NCBI GenBank assembly: GCA_963693305.1
Contig: OY855906.1
Location: 16,597,161 to 16,661,160, forward strand
Length of the DNA: 64,000 nucleotides
Direction of reading: 5' to 3'
Origin: Meandrina meandrites
Taxonomy: Eukaryota > Cnidaria > Anthozoa > Scleractinia > Meandrinidae
Part shown: piece by piece, positions 1-12,200 of the stretch
How positions within the stretch are numbered: position 1 is the first letter of the stretch
How the letters are laid out: each line of letters starts with the position of its first letter
Translations under genes and position numbers: made by a program
Notes under the pieces: generated by a model
What the model was told of the DNA's origin: nothing
The model's database searches: none
Seen by the model: the letters and a program-made list of their open reading frames with translations, nothing else

Positions 1-130
1 TTTTGTTGGCGAACGTGAGCCATGACCCTCTAATATCCACGGTGATTAATAGCCTGAGTCGGCAGCTATCCGCCAGTTTGGTTTAATCCTTCCTGATAAC
101 TCATGATTTGCGCTTGTTATTTGTCAACAG

Positions 131-203
131 GTGGCCAGCAATGATGGAGAATGACCCCGATTATGGTTATTACTGTGAAACTGGTGAAGATAATGTTACA
201 CCG
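131..203 (+). CDS. ZCWPW1: ZCWPW1-like exon: first visible part of PWWP domain
   Basis: Acceptor TTGTCAACAG precedes the exon and donor GTAAAA follows. It encodes WPAMMENDPDYGYYCETGED plus NVTP. The leading single base means the upstream intron splits a tryptophan codon, which fits a P-W-W-P reading. It exits in phase 0. Confidence 0.75.
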
Positions 204-3200
204 GTAAAATAATAGATTGCTATGATATACCTGAAGCGAGGCAATATATCTGTAGGACGAGAATGCTCTTACTGTGCTGTTCACTCCTCCCTACAAAAAA
301 TAATAAACCTTAACTGCTTCCGAGAATGAATCTCATATCGGTAAAGATAAAATAGGAAAACTAGCTCTAGAACATGACCTAACTCTAAAACTTTCGTAGG
401 GCACCCAAACCAACCTCGTTCACTGAGCCCTGAAAAGGAATTGTCTTCCGTATATTCTTCCACACTTTACTACCTTTACTATTGTTATGTACTGCACCTT
501 TTCAGTGAGACACTACCTCTCTGGCACCTCTATTTTCAGGGCTAGGGGCATTGTTATGACCTGTCATCTATTATTTTAAGCACCAGTGAAGTAGCTCGTT
601 CCGAGAGGTAGTGGGCGATCCTGTCTTTTTTCTGTAACGTCCAGAATTTACTGAACTTTTAAAGTGCCCCTGTGATCAAATTTTTGAGTTTCATTTTTTT
701 ACATTTTCGTGTCCTATTAGACTTTCTTACTCACCTTGCCAAATTTCAATCCATTATGAACATCAGAAGTCATTTTGTTTTAACATTTAATTCAGAGAAT
801 TTACGGCCGCCATTAATCAACCTTGTTCCAAGCCTTGGTTGCAAATGAGAGAAAGTGACGTCAAAGGCTCAAAAATACCTCACGGGTTGAAATGAGAATA
901 ACAATAAGTGTTCAAAATCACGCGAAAAGGAACAAAAACTTTGGACGTGTTCTTCGTGCAATTTTCTATGCTGATTGTTATTAAAATTTCAACCGTGAGG
1001 TATGTTTGAGCCTTTGACGTCACTTTCCCCCATTCGCAACCAAACCTTGGAACAGGGTTTTGTAATGGCGGCCGTAAATTTTCGGAATTAAATGTTAAAA
1101 TAAAATGACTTCTGATGTTCGTAATGGGTTGAAATTTGGCAAGATGAATAAGGACGTCTAGTTGTACACGAACATGTAAAAAAATACAAATCGAAAATTT
1201 GATCACAGGGGCACGTTAATACCCAAAGAGTTAGTATGGATTTCCCTTGACGTCTTAACCTCCAAGTCTACTGAAATGAGCGATAACAGATTCAGATGTT
1301 CAATACTCGTTCTAATGTTAGAGTATGTATTTCAGGTCTCCTACCACGTGGTATTTTTCGATAAACAAGTGTCAAGGGCATGGGTTAACGCTGCTTGTAT
1401 CCGCAACTTTTCTTCTGATGACGACCCTGAGGATATGGGAAAGGTTGGCATGCATTGTTTGATCTGTAGTCTGTTAGACTTCCGAATTTCACCCTCTTTA
1501 TCATTTGTTTGTTTGTTTTCGTGTTTGTTTGCTTGTATAGAATTATAAAAAAAATGTCCAAGAGATTACATCTGATCTCGTTTTTTAACTTTCAGGTTAC
1601 CGTTAGAGGGAAGAACTACAGGAGACAGCTCACAACAGCCACTCTGGCAGCACGAAGTGCAGTACAAATGCCCCTCCAGGTCAATACGGTTTTTCTATTT
1701 CTCCTTAATTATCGCGGAGAAGAGATTACTGTCTTTTCTCATTAAGATATTACCGCCCTTTATAGCCGCGCGCTAAACTTAACTGGTTACACTGATTCAC
1801 GTAGAAGTTATTCTTTCGTTTCATACCCATCATTTGGTCCCTTAAATTTTAAAGGCATTTCGTGTCTTATTTTCTGTGCTCCTGAATCCGAAACAACCTA
1901 ATTTTTAAAGCCTTTTCGTTGCAGACTCGACTTTCACAATACGGCTTTGCAGCACGCTATGAAGGGACTATTGGTGATAAAGCTGCTGAGGAGGAACGCG
2001 AAGCTAATTTGGAAGTAGAAGAACTTGGCGATTCTGGTGAGAAGAATGTTTAACTCTGTCCTCTAAACGTGCTTCCAGAAATCGATCTGTACTCATACAA
2101 CATCTACAAAACGCCGTCAAGACGCTCAACCCGCGGAGATTTTGCCAAGATTTTCAGTACAAAATGTATTTCCGACAAATTTGGCGAACAAAAGTATTAA
2201 ACAATAAACGGAGTCAGATATGACATCTGTGATTTCATTGGATGGTTATGACTATAGTGCCACTAGTCATCTCTCCTCGAATCTAAGTATTGGTCACATG
2301 GTTACTAAAAATGGCTTATTTTGGTCAAGCTATATTTGACACCTTGACCAAAAGATGTTTAATGCCCCGATAATTTAACAAACGCGACTGCGAGAGTGTC
2401 CTCTTTAATATCTGAGATTTAGAAGAAATTTGAGATTCGTGCTTGACGCACTTTTTCTTTTAATAATGAAATTTGAGGTATGAAAGATGAAATATTCATC
2501 ATGAATTTTGAGGTGTTCGACATGGTTAGGAGACACTAGTGTGTTGCGTATACCCAAACCCGAATTTGCTGGTATACAAGTATGTTTTTTTTTTACAACC
2601 AACTACTGCTAAACCTTTGTACACGTCATTGAATGACTTACACTGGTTTACTATATTCAGTCACAGACTCATCGAGCCAGGATATTTGCAGCAGTGGAAA
2701 TAGTTACAGCAGTCTAGAAGAAGTTAAGCGAGTAAAGCCCAAAACTCCACCCAAAGCTAAAACTTCCAAGCAGAAATCAACAAACAGGCCAGCCAAAAGC
2801 AAGGCAAAGACTAAAGAAAGTGGTTCTTCTAAGCGAAAGAAAGACACTGAGAGGAAAAAAGATAACCAAGCTAATTCGTTCACCTCAGAGGCCTCAGTGA
2901 AAGTCAACAGTAATGATAATAAAGGTTAGTGTCAGTTACATTACTGTTCATGCATTAGAACCATGATTGATTTCAACTTCAAGGTTAGTGTCAAAAGATA
3001 GTATTTCTTTATTTTCAAGTTTTTTTCTGATTGGTTGGTGAGATAGAAGAATGGGATTTGAGTACAGTACGCATTAACGACATAATCTTGTTAAACTTAA
3101 TTATCTTTTTTTATTATCATTTTTAAAAATTTACTTACATTATTTACGGGACAAATATTTACATTACTTTATACGGGACAATTACTTACATATACTTAAA

Positions 3201-6200
3201 GTACAATTACTTACATTACACTAAAATAAGTTAAATTGCAATTAAATTAATAAAAAAAAGAATGACTAATGCCCCTAACAATACATGCTACTTACAATAC
3301 TTACAATTACAACATAATTATCTTGAGTAATAGTGATCTTATCGATTCTTTTTTTCCCCAGAATGTTTGCCTAATAACAATGATGGTGGCCGTGCCAGTT
3401 TCGAGATGAGTGAGCCTATCCATGAACCTGGAAGAACCCAAAAACAGAGTGAAGACACTCCTATAGAACTTGAACCTTCAGTCCCTTTTGTCTCAAGCGC
3501 TATAACTGATTCTGAAGAAGCGATTTGCAAAGACGAGAAAAGTGTGAGTGAACCTACAACAACCCCGCTTAAAGCAAGTGATGGAAATCAATCTGAAAGC
3601 AAAAGCAAAGAAACAAAAGTTGTTAAAAAGAGACAAACCTCCGGTGAATCACGAGGTGGAAAGAAGCGAAAGATGAGCAAGGATATCCAAGAAAACTCTA
3701 AAAACAGCTTCTCGGAAAAGACAAATCAAGGGGAGAAAGAGAAAGAAAATGTAAATGAAGTCACAACTACTGAGTCAATATCATCAAACGAAACACCAAA
3801 GGAGCAGAATATGTCCGAAAAAAATAAACAGCCAGATAAATGTGTCGAGAAGGATGAAATGGACACACAAGATGCTCCTTGTGTAAAGGAGGATGCTGGA
3901 GAGAGTTCAAAACTTTCGACATCTAGCGAGGCTCAGCAAGCTGTTTCAAAGGAAAAACAACAAAGAAAAAATTCAGGAAAGCCGAAAGGCGTTTCCCAAG
4001 ATAACCTCGTTGAAAAAAACGCAACAGTGGACAAACTGTACCTGATGACCAAGAGTAGCGAGACATCTAGCAAGTCTCAGCTAAATGTTCCAAAAGAAAA
4101 ACGGCAAAGAAAAAAGTCAGGGAAATCAAAAAGTGTCTCACAAGATAACCCCGTTGAAGAAGGCGCAACAGTGGATAAAACGACGGACCAGACGATCAAG
4201 AGTACACCATTACAATCACTTATTGATAATGGAGAGGCAGGTAAAGGGAAAGGTCCTGCTCGACTAAAGAACCATGCAAACAAAGTAGGTAAACAAAGTA
4301 ACATTAAGCAACAGAGTAAGGAGTCCAGAAGAAGTAGTGGTGAAGGGGCCTCAAGGTCAGAAGTCTTAGATCAAAATGGAGAGTCTGAACAACATCCATT
4401 ACCTCAAAAACCATGCTTTGCCCTGAAAAGATCTGCCGCGAGTACAGATGTCCGTGTACGTGTAGCCCTCAGTGAAGACAGTTCAGCCCGGAAGAAGTCT
4501 TTACCAAAGTTGGTGAAGGCTGCTTTTAAACCTCCTATGACAACCAAGGGAGATGGTAAAGCGCCGGCTAAAATGCCCAAGCTATTAAAGCCTCACTTCA
4601 TTAGCCCCGCGCTTGCAAAAGCTGAAAATAATCATGATGTTCGCAAAGAAGAGCAAACTGTGCCTAAAAGTGTTGCACACTCAGAGAAGAGTGACGAGAA
4701 GAATACTGTATCCAAGAAAGAAGTGGCACTGAAAAGAAAGGCCCAACGCAAGGACCAGTGCTCTACAGGTAACACATCAAAGAAAGCAAGGGAAAATCAG
4801 CCAAACAACATTTTGTCAGGTAAGGCATTGTGTAATTAGTTTTAATATTTATCACACAAGTGAATAGTGCTTTCCGCGCGCGCTGATTGGTCAACTCGGA
4901 GGTGATTAGCAAAGTACTATTCACCTCCGAGCAGCCTAAGAGAAACAAAATGGCTTCCCGTGTCGCTTTGGGTACCGAAAGTAGTGTTTTGTCCGCTAGT
5001 TATTCAACTTTTGTGGTATATACTAAAACAATTATTCGCCTCAGTGTCGGTGAAAGTGGTGGATATTTAGCCAACTAAATTGTCGGCCTCCTGCCAGTTG
5101 AGATTTTTAACAAGTTTTTTGTTCGACTGCCATTTTTGTTTATTTATTTACAGTGTCCTCGATTAGGGCAGCAGTGCTAAATACATTGACACTTAAATAA
5201 GTTATTATTTTTTATTTTTTACATTTTCTGTCCTTCTGTTTTGATGTCGACTAACCTCAAACTCCACAAAACATTTAACAACCAAAACAATTTTATACAA
5301 GAGAAACTTTTAATCCTACTGAGATTAGATTTTATCGGCTTTCGAACATTGTGTCTAAAATATAACAAATTATTCAAAGGTTTTTTATTGCGCGCTTATT
5401 TTGCTTACGTTGATGGTCAAGCAGACAGCAAACAGTCGGGTTTTTTCCGAACGCGCTCGAGAATTCTTCGAACGAAATGTCTGGAGCCAGTGTCAAAACA
5501 GAGAGTGAAACTGGGGAAAGGCGCTTAAAAAATACGACTGTATGGCTTTCCATACACTGAGTAGCGGAAAATTCCCTTTGGTCAATTATGACGTTACCTG
5601 TCGACAAAATCATCTTCGTACCTTGTCAAAGGGTATTCGACGCCACATCAGTTTTACAGTAGAGCGTACCATTCGCAAAATGGAAGACATTGGCCGTTTT
5701 TGTACTCGTCTGGACGTGTTTCCGCAAACATTTTGCAATTCGTCCGGTTTTGCGTCTCTAGTCAAATAATCAGCTTTTAAATACAACAATAATCCTTACA
5801 TATGAATACTAAAATTCTAAAAAAGCTGCTTTCCACGAATGCCGTGCCTAAAAGTACTTGTTTTGGTCAACCTTTAAATTGCTCAAGGGACGCCTCTGCT
5901 TGTCTTACGTTGAAGGATTGCGCGGCTATAGGTAAAGCTATTTTTGTAATAGTTACGGCGCGGTAATGGAACATTGAGTTTGTTCTTGGAGTCCCTAACG
6001 TTGTAAGCGCTTTCTCTTTTTTCATATTAAGAAAATAGATAGTCTGGAGCCAACCCGTGCAGAGACCTGTAAACCATCGACTGTTAACGATTTTAGAGAA
6101 AAAGCGACTGTTTTGCAGTCTAGGAAAGGCAATACACTCAAAGTCAGTGCTACGTTTTAATACCGACTGAATGAAGCATATGTAATTCAAAGTCATTTTA

Positions 6201-9200
6201 ATATAGTTAGAAGCTGAATATTTTACATTATATTGACTTAGAGGAGTTTCCGCCTGGATTGTTCCTCTAAAGGATAATGTTTTTCAATTATTTTTATATT
6301 TTTTAACTTTTAGTAGGGAATTTTTTAAGGTCATCATCATGATCATCATCACCATCATCATTATTATTATTAACTGGTACGGAAAGAAGAGGCTCTGGTC
6401 TAACTCGTAACGATGTTTACCGTCCACAGTCGTGGACGAAAGTAACCGCTTTTAACACCGGTTGTCCCGAAGCACTCAGTATGCATGCCTGTTTGAATTA
6501 TCAGCTGATTGGTAATTGAGTCCACAGTAACAAGGCGCATAATGTTTAATTTACCGCCGCCGACTATTGAGCCCAAGGGCGGTTTCGTAACAGCTAGCTC
6601 TATAGTGATCACGTGCGAGAGTTGTTTGGTTAATTAGTAACGCTAACGCATGCTCAGTATGAATCGTTACGAGTCAGAGCAGACTGCTTTTCTTTTCGCC
6701 GGAAAACAAGACTCTACTAGCAGGGAAACTTATGGGTCAGATATAATAAAATCTGCAAGACCACTGAGCGTCAAACCGATGAGTGGTGCCGGATCTCTTG
6801 TGAACCTGGATAAGTAAAGTATCTGAAATGAAATATATTTACAGCAGGCTGATTCAAATGGCGTTTATTTTTGGTCGCTAACGCCGATTGGATCAGTCTG
6901 CCGTAAAGTATATTTCAAAGTTGTGATAACCTTTGGCTAAAGTTTCATTGCCTCGCAACTGTTCCACGCTGGTTCCTTCATATTAGTTAACTCAGTAACA
7001 GTTAGTTTGTTGTCCAATATGTTAAAGTTTGTTCATAACATTGTCACTGACTTCGATCTTCGAAGATTCTTTTCTGACGACTCTTGATGACATTTTGTTA
7101 GTGTGACGAAGGCGTTTTCATTCAGCGACGTTGATTGCGCAATTTTACGAGCGATATGATGTTGAGATCTTTTAAGCTCCGTGGTACCTTTCGATAATTC
7201 ATCATAACGCTGCATATGTTTCCTACTCTCTTGGGGCATTTTCAATCTGAACTGTTACAACTAGTTTGTTGTGTTGTTGTTGTGTGAAGACCTCATCGTT
7301 TGCTACCTTTGATGGAGCTGACATGGGTCTTTCCTTCACTGTATCATTTGATCGCCGAACCGTATCCGATTCCGATCTTATGAGGCGGGGGCGTTTTTGC
7401 CTGTTTTGAAGCTCTACGACATCTAGCGATGCCACAGAATAGCGACGACGCCTAATTCGACCCACACTACGAACTACTGACTGGATTCTTCGTTGAGGTT
7501 TTCTGCACCTTAACAGCTCCAGTGCAGCTTTCCTTAACCGGCGGTTTCTATAAAAGTAGAATAGTGGATTGGCGAGAGAATTTAACTGAAGTATTGCATC
7601 TATCCATCGAAAAATAGAAGCCTCGTTGAGTAAAGGCCAAATTCCCCTGAACAGGTAAAAGAGAATGCTCGGAATGCCCGAAATGCAGAAGAAAAGTGTT
7701 ACCCAGAAAGTGGTGTAAGCAACCTTTGTTTCAAGCTTTGCTTTGACCAAAGCAGTCACTGAGCGGATTTCCGTTCGATTCTGCCTTCGCACTCCGAGAT
7801 AAGCCTTAACATAAAAGTATAGTATGAGCAAAAAACACACAACCCAGAAAATGCTCATTATAACATCCACGACAAGCATAAGTTCATAGCCGACGCCAAA
7901 GGTTTCCATTATAATCCGTGGAACAGCCGTTAGTAATGGTAACAGCCATGCAATTGTCGCATACTTCTTTGCACGGTCTCTTGTAACAATAACCTTGTAG
8001 TTCATACATTTTACTACAGCCACGTACCTCTCCCAAGCAATTAGGAGCAAATGATAAAACGACGCCAGGCAAACAATATGCAGTATAAAGAAACCTACGA
8101 CACCTATCGTACAGGTAACATCCTCAAATAAAGTTCTCCGTAGAACTAACGCGTCAAAAGTGATAGCCAGTGGCATAGTTACAGCACCCACCAAAAGATC
8201 AGTTGCAGCCAAACTAGACAGCAGAATGTTTGAATTCTTTTTCAATTCTCTTCTCGTCTTCACTGCTATTATCACTAAGAGGTTTAATAGAATGGTAACG
8301 GGACAAGCAATGCCAATGACGGCGACAACAAGCTTAAGCGAAGTTGTGTGATTTAAGTCCCAGATGAGTCCTGGTAACTTCGAGCAATAAAGCACTGACC
8401 TGGTTTCGTTGAAGGAATTGACGAGTGATTCTGTATTATTCACCGCCATGACCGATCACACAAGGATGATTCTGGAGAATTAGTTTCTTGATAGCTCGGT
8501 TCTGCTTTATCGGTTCTGTAGTATCGTCTTCTTGTCGAAACTCCGTGTTAGTACTTGCTTGGTCGAATCTAAATGTCCAGTTAAATAGTTTTGCTGACAA
8601 CTGTTTTCTGGCGATGTTTCACGGAACCAGACTTCTATAAAACTGGAGAGATCAGAATTGATTTTCTTATCACTTGACGTAAGCATTCTATTTAACAATT
8701 AGATTATGAGCTCGAGATTTCTATGAGGTGATAGTTGATGAGGCCGTAGGCCGAATCAACTATCACCTCATAGAAATTGAGAGCGAATAATCTAATTGTT
8801 TTAGTAGAATTCTGACTGAAATAAACGCAAATTACGTAATGGTTTCTAATTATTTTCCTACGCATTATCGAACTTAACGTTTTAACAAAATCGCACGCAT
8901 TGAATTGTCCTTGGTAAATTTGCAGTTGTTTACGCCCGTGCACCCGTTTTTCAATAATTTCAAGCTTTTAAAGTCAAGAAACCGCTAATGTCCTTCTTTT
9001 AGTCTTCTCGAGAATTTTATTATCCATTTACATTTAAACTTCCTTCCAAAACTTCGGAAAAACGATAAAAACGTCGCATTTTGTGGACGACCTTCGCAAC
9101 TGCACACTAATGGCTGATAGTGTTCAATAGCTCAGCCAATCACATTGCAGCATTTGCATAAGTGTACTAGTAGAATTCTACTAATCAATGATATATCCTT

Positions 9201-12200
9201 GTTAGAGCAGTTGTGCAGTTCTTATGAGAGTAACAATTTAGCTGAGCATTAATTTTCACATATGTCCAGGATTGAGCGCTAATGAAATTCAGGCTTTTAA
9301 GTAATGGACAAAATGGAATCTTTAGTTTTGCCTGTTAACTACGCGTCACCTGTTTCCAGACTCCATTTACCAATTAAAATGCTTTGCTTTCCTGTCACCT
9401 TTTGCGAAAACCAAAAACGTTTACCATCATTCAAGAAATTAGATTCTAGTTTAAGGGCCTTTGACACACTTCTGCGCATGTGCGGCAATTTGATATCTGT
9501 TGATGTTTGTGAAGAAAATCCCTTTCTATCGACCTTGTGAGTCTTGTAAAAGTTATAATAAGTGTTTGGTCATTTGTAGAAAATTTAAACGGCATATTTT
9601 GTGTATTTATATCAACATCGTCGAGAAATTATACTATAAGTGCTTTTCTTTAGTCAGAAAACTAGGCTTGAAGAACTATTATCTCGATTATTTGATCTTG
9701 CAAGCCAAAATAGAGTGCTTTTTAAACTTTGCGACAATTTTTCCCCTTTTTTTTGGAGCTCCAATTGTGCCGCTTATTTTTCTGCTGATTTTCTTGAATC
9801 TCTCATGTCTGAATTTAACTTGATAAACCTTCCTGTTATAATGCTTCGCAAACAGAACATTCTCCCTCTAGCTGTAGTTAACCGATCGATTCAACATTGA
9901 ATATATGGCGTACATACAAAAAAAGCTTTTTGCCAGGCGAGGTCTTGGTCGGTCCTTGTCGAGAAAAACTGTGCCCTCGGTCTTGACTACAGTTTTTCTC
10001 TATACAAACCTCCTTAAATTTCTTATTTGAATTTTACTTTCGATTATATGTTATATTTGCTTTTCCCGCGTCACTCCTAACTAAAACGCGATTCATTAAT
10101 AACTGTTTAGCAAAAACACGTTTTTCGTACAAATGTACGCTATTGACACGTTAATATTTTGCCGTTACAGTGACTATTCATTAATTTTTATAAACTAAGT
10201 TTGTCTAAAATTAGAAAAAAATACTTACGGTGACGCAGAGAAATGATGGAATTAGGCGTTGAGAAGTTTCCAGGCAGGAGCATCAAATCAGTTCTTCTGC
10301 GAACCCACTAACTTCTGCTTCTTTCTAAATAAGTTCGTAGAAAGTCTCTTTTATTGCAATGAAACTAAAAATAGAGGACAGCTGGCCTGGCCATTCTCGC
10401 GCCCAGTTGTCAGGCAACCAACAATAAAAGCGTGAACAGCGGACAAACAAGACACCTACTGATTTTTCACGACAGTAAATGATAAAATCTGTTTCAGTTT
10501 TGCTAAGAGTATTCTGTTAAAATGATCTTTAGTATATAATCTAGTGGTATCTTCGACGCAAGCGAAAAGTTCAAAAATGACAAAATATCCAACGAAAGAA
10601 ACGTAGTCAACGAACGGAAACAGTTTACGGAAAATTATTTTACTTTGTGACGATCCTTCACTAATTAATCTCGATTATCTTGCAATTCAGTTAATTTCCG
10701 ACAACGTAAATTTGATGAACAAATACTTTTGATGGTGAAGGTAAATGAATTTACAGGAAATAAGGAAATCAAAGTTTCTTTAAACTGAAAAAAAAATCCA
10801 AACTAAAACAACGGTAAAAGGAGGGTGTAACACTAGTATCATGTGCTTTAGATATAGCGTTACTTTTAAGTTAAGGGTTTAGGATTAATTGAAAATCATT
10901 ACAGCACATTCATTAGCACGTAGTTTACCCTGAAAATCTTAGTTTAAAAAAAAAAAAACAAGAGGAAATCATTTAATTTTAGCCTGAATAACTTGTAAGC
11001 ACGGCATTTATGTACGCTCTGCGGACCCATTTTCTTAAATGATTGTTATTAAAAGAAAATGGTTATTTTTACTTTATTTTTATGTATTTATTTATTTATT
11101 TTCATTTTAACGACTCCCCAGAAGTTGCAACCGTCGGAACGTAGCCATTGGAATTGGCTAAAATATCCAAAAGTAACAAGAGTCTTTACGTTAGGAACTT
11201 TGCGCTAGTTCGATTGATTGAAAACTTCGTGAAAAGCAGGTTGTAATTTTTAAGGAAAAACCGCCCTACCAAATTACAAATACATTTAATCTGTTACTGC
11301 AACTCAGAAGGTGCAGACAAGAGGCCGCCTGCATGTTGAAATGTAATTTTATAAAAACAAATATTCAATTATGGAACGAAACAGTACTTCAATAACAGAG
11401 AGAGTGAATGTACGATTTACTGAACTTTAACGAGAAGGAAAATTAGAAAAAATTGAAGTCGAAAACAGAGACAAACTGGCCAACAGCTCTCACGTTTCAT
11501 TTTCTTAGTTGCAAAGCCATTTCGATTATTTCTACATTACACAAAACAGCATATCACCCTCTTTAAATTTACATTTTACCCTGTTTTCCTCAACTATAAA
11601 GGTCGCCACACACGAGGGGACTGGTCGCAGGGACCGGTCGCAGGGACCGGTCCCTGCGACCAAGTCCCATCGTATGAACAGGCCAATTTTCGTCAAAAAT
11701 CCGGTCGCAGGGACTGAATTTTGGTCCCCGAAATCGGTCCCAAGAATTCAAACTGGTTTGAATTCGTGGGACCAGTCGCAGGGACTGGTCCCCGCAATAT
11801 TTTGCTTGGTCCCTCGTGTGAACAGGTTCGTGGGACTGGTCCCTGCGACCAATTAAAAACAAACCAATCGCTGATCAGCATTTTAAGCTCCCACAATTCT
11901 GCACGTTCGTGTTTCAAGATGGCGACGCCCGAGAGTGAACAGATTGAACAAACTGTTGGCAATTCTTGAAACAGCGTGTGAAATGCTCCTCTTTGTTCCC
12001 TTCGTAAAAGCCACTGTCGAGCCCACATTTTTCGTTCATAAGAAATAGGCAATTCTTCGTCCTCCATCATCATAATAAGGAGCAAAAGAGTCTTTTTCTT
12101 TGCAGCTCTTGAAGATATTTTAATTCGATGAAAACAAAGTTCCCGCCAAATTTTCTCGCTAGCTGTCCGGTATATTTTCGCGCCATTTCATGAAGAGAAT

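Noticed and set aside
880..1206. Minus-strand open frame of 108 codons
   Set aside because: It lies within the fold-back MITE, and its sequence mirrors the other arm.
5241..6196. Several 75-109 codon frames on both strands after exon 6 of the ZCWPW1-like gene
   Set aside because: No domain, poor composition, overlapping frames on both strands and no splice logic.
9304..9900. Three overlapping plus-strand frames upstream of the GPCR
   Set aside because: Composition is that of AT-rich non-coding DNA (phenylalanine/leucine-rich), and no motif or neighbouring exon fits.
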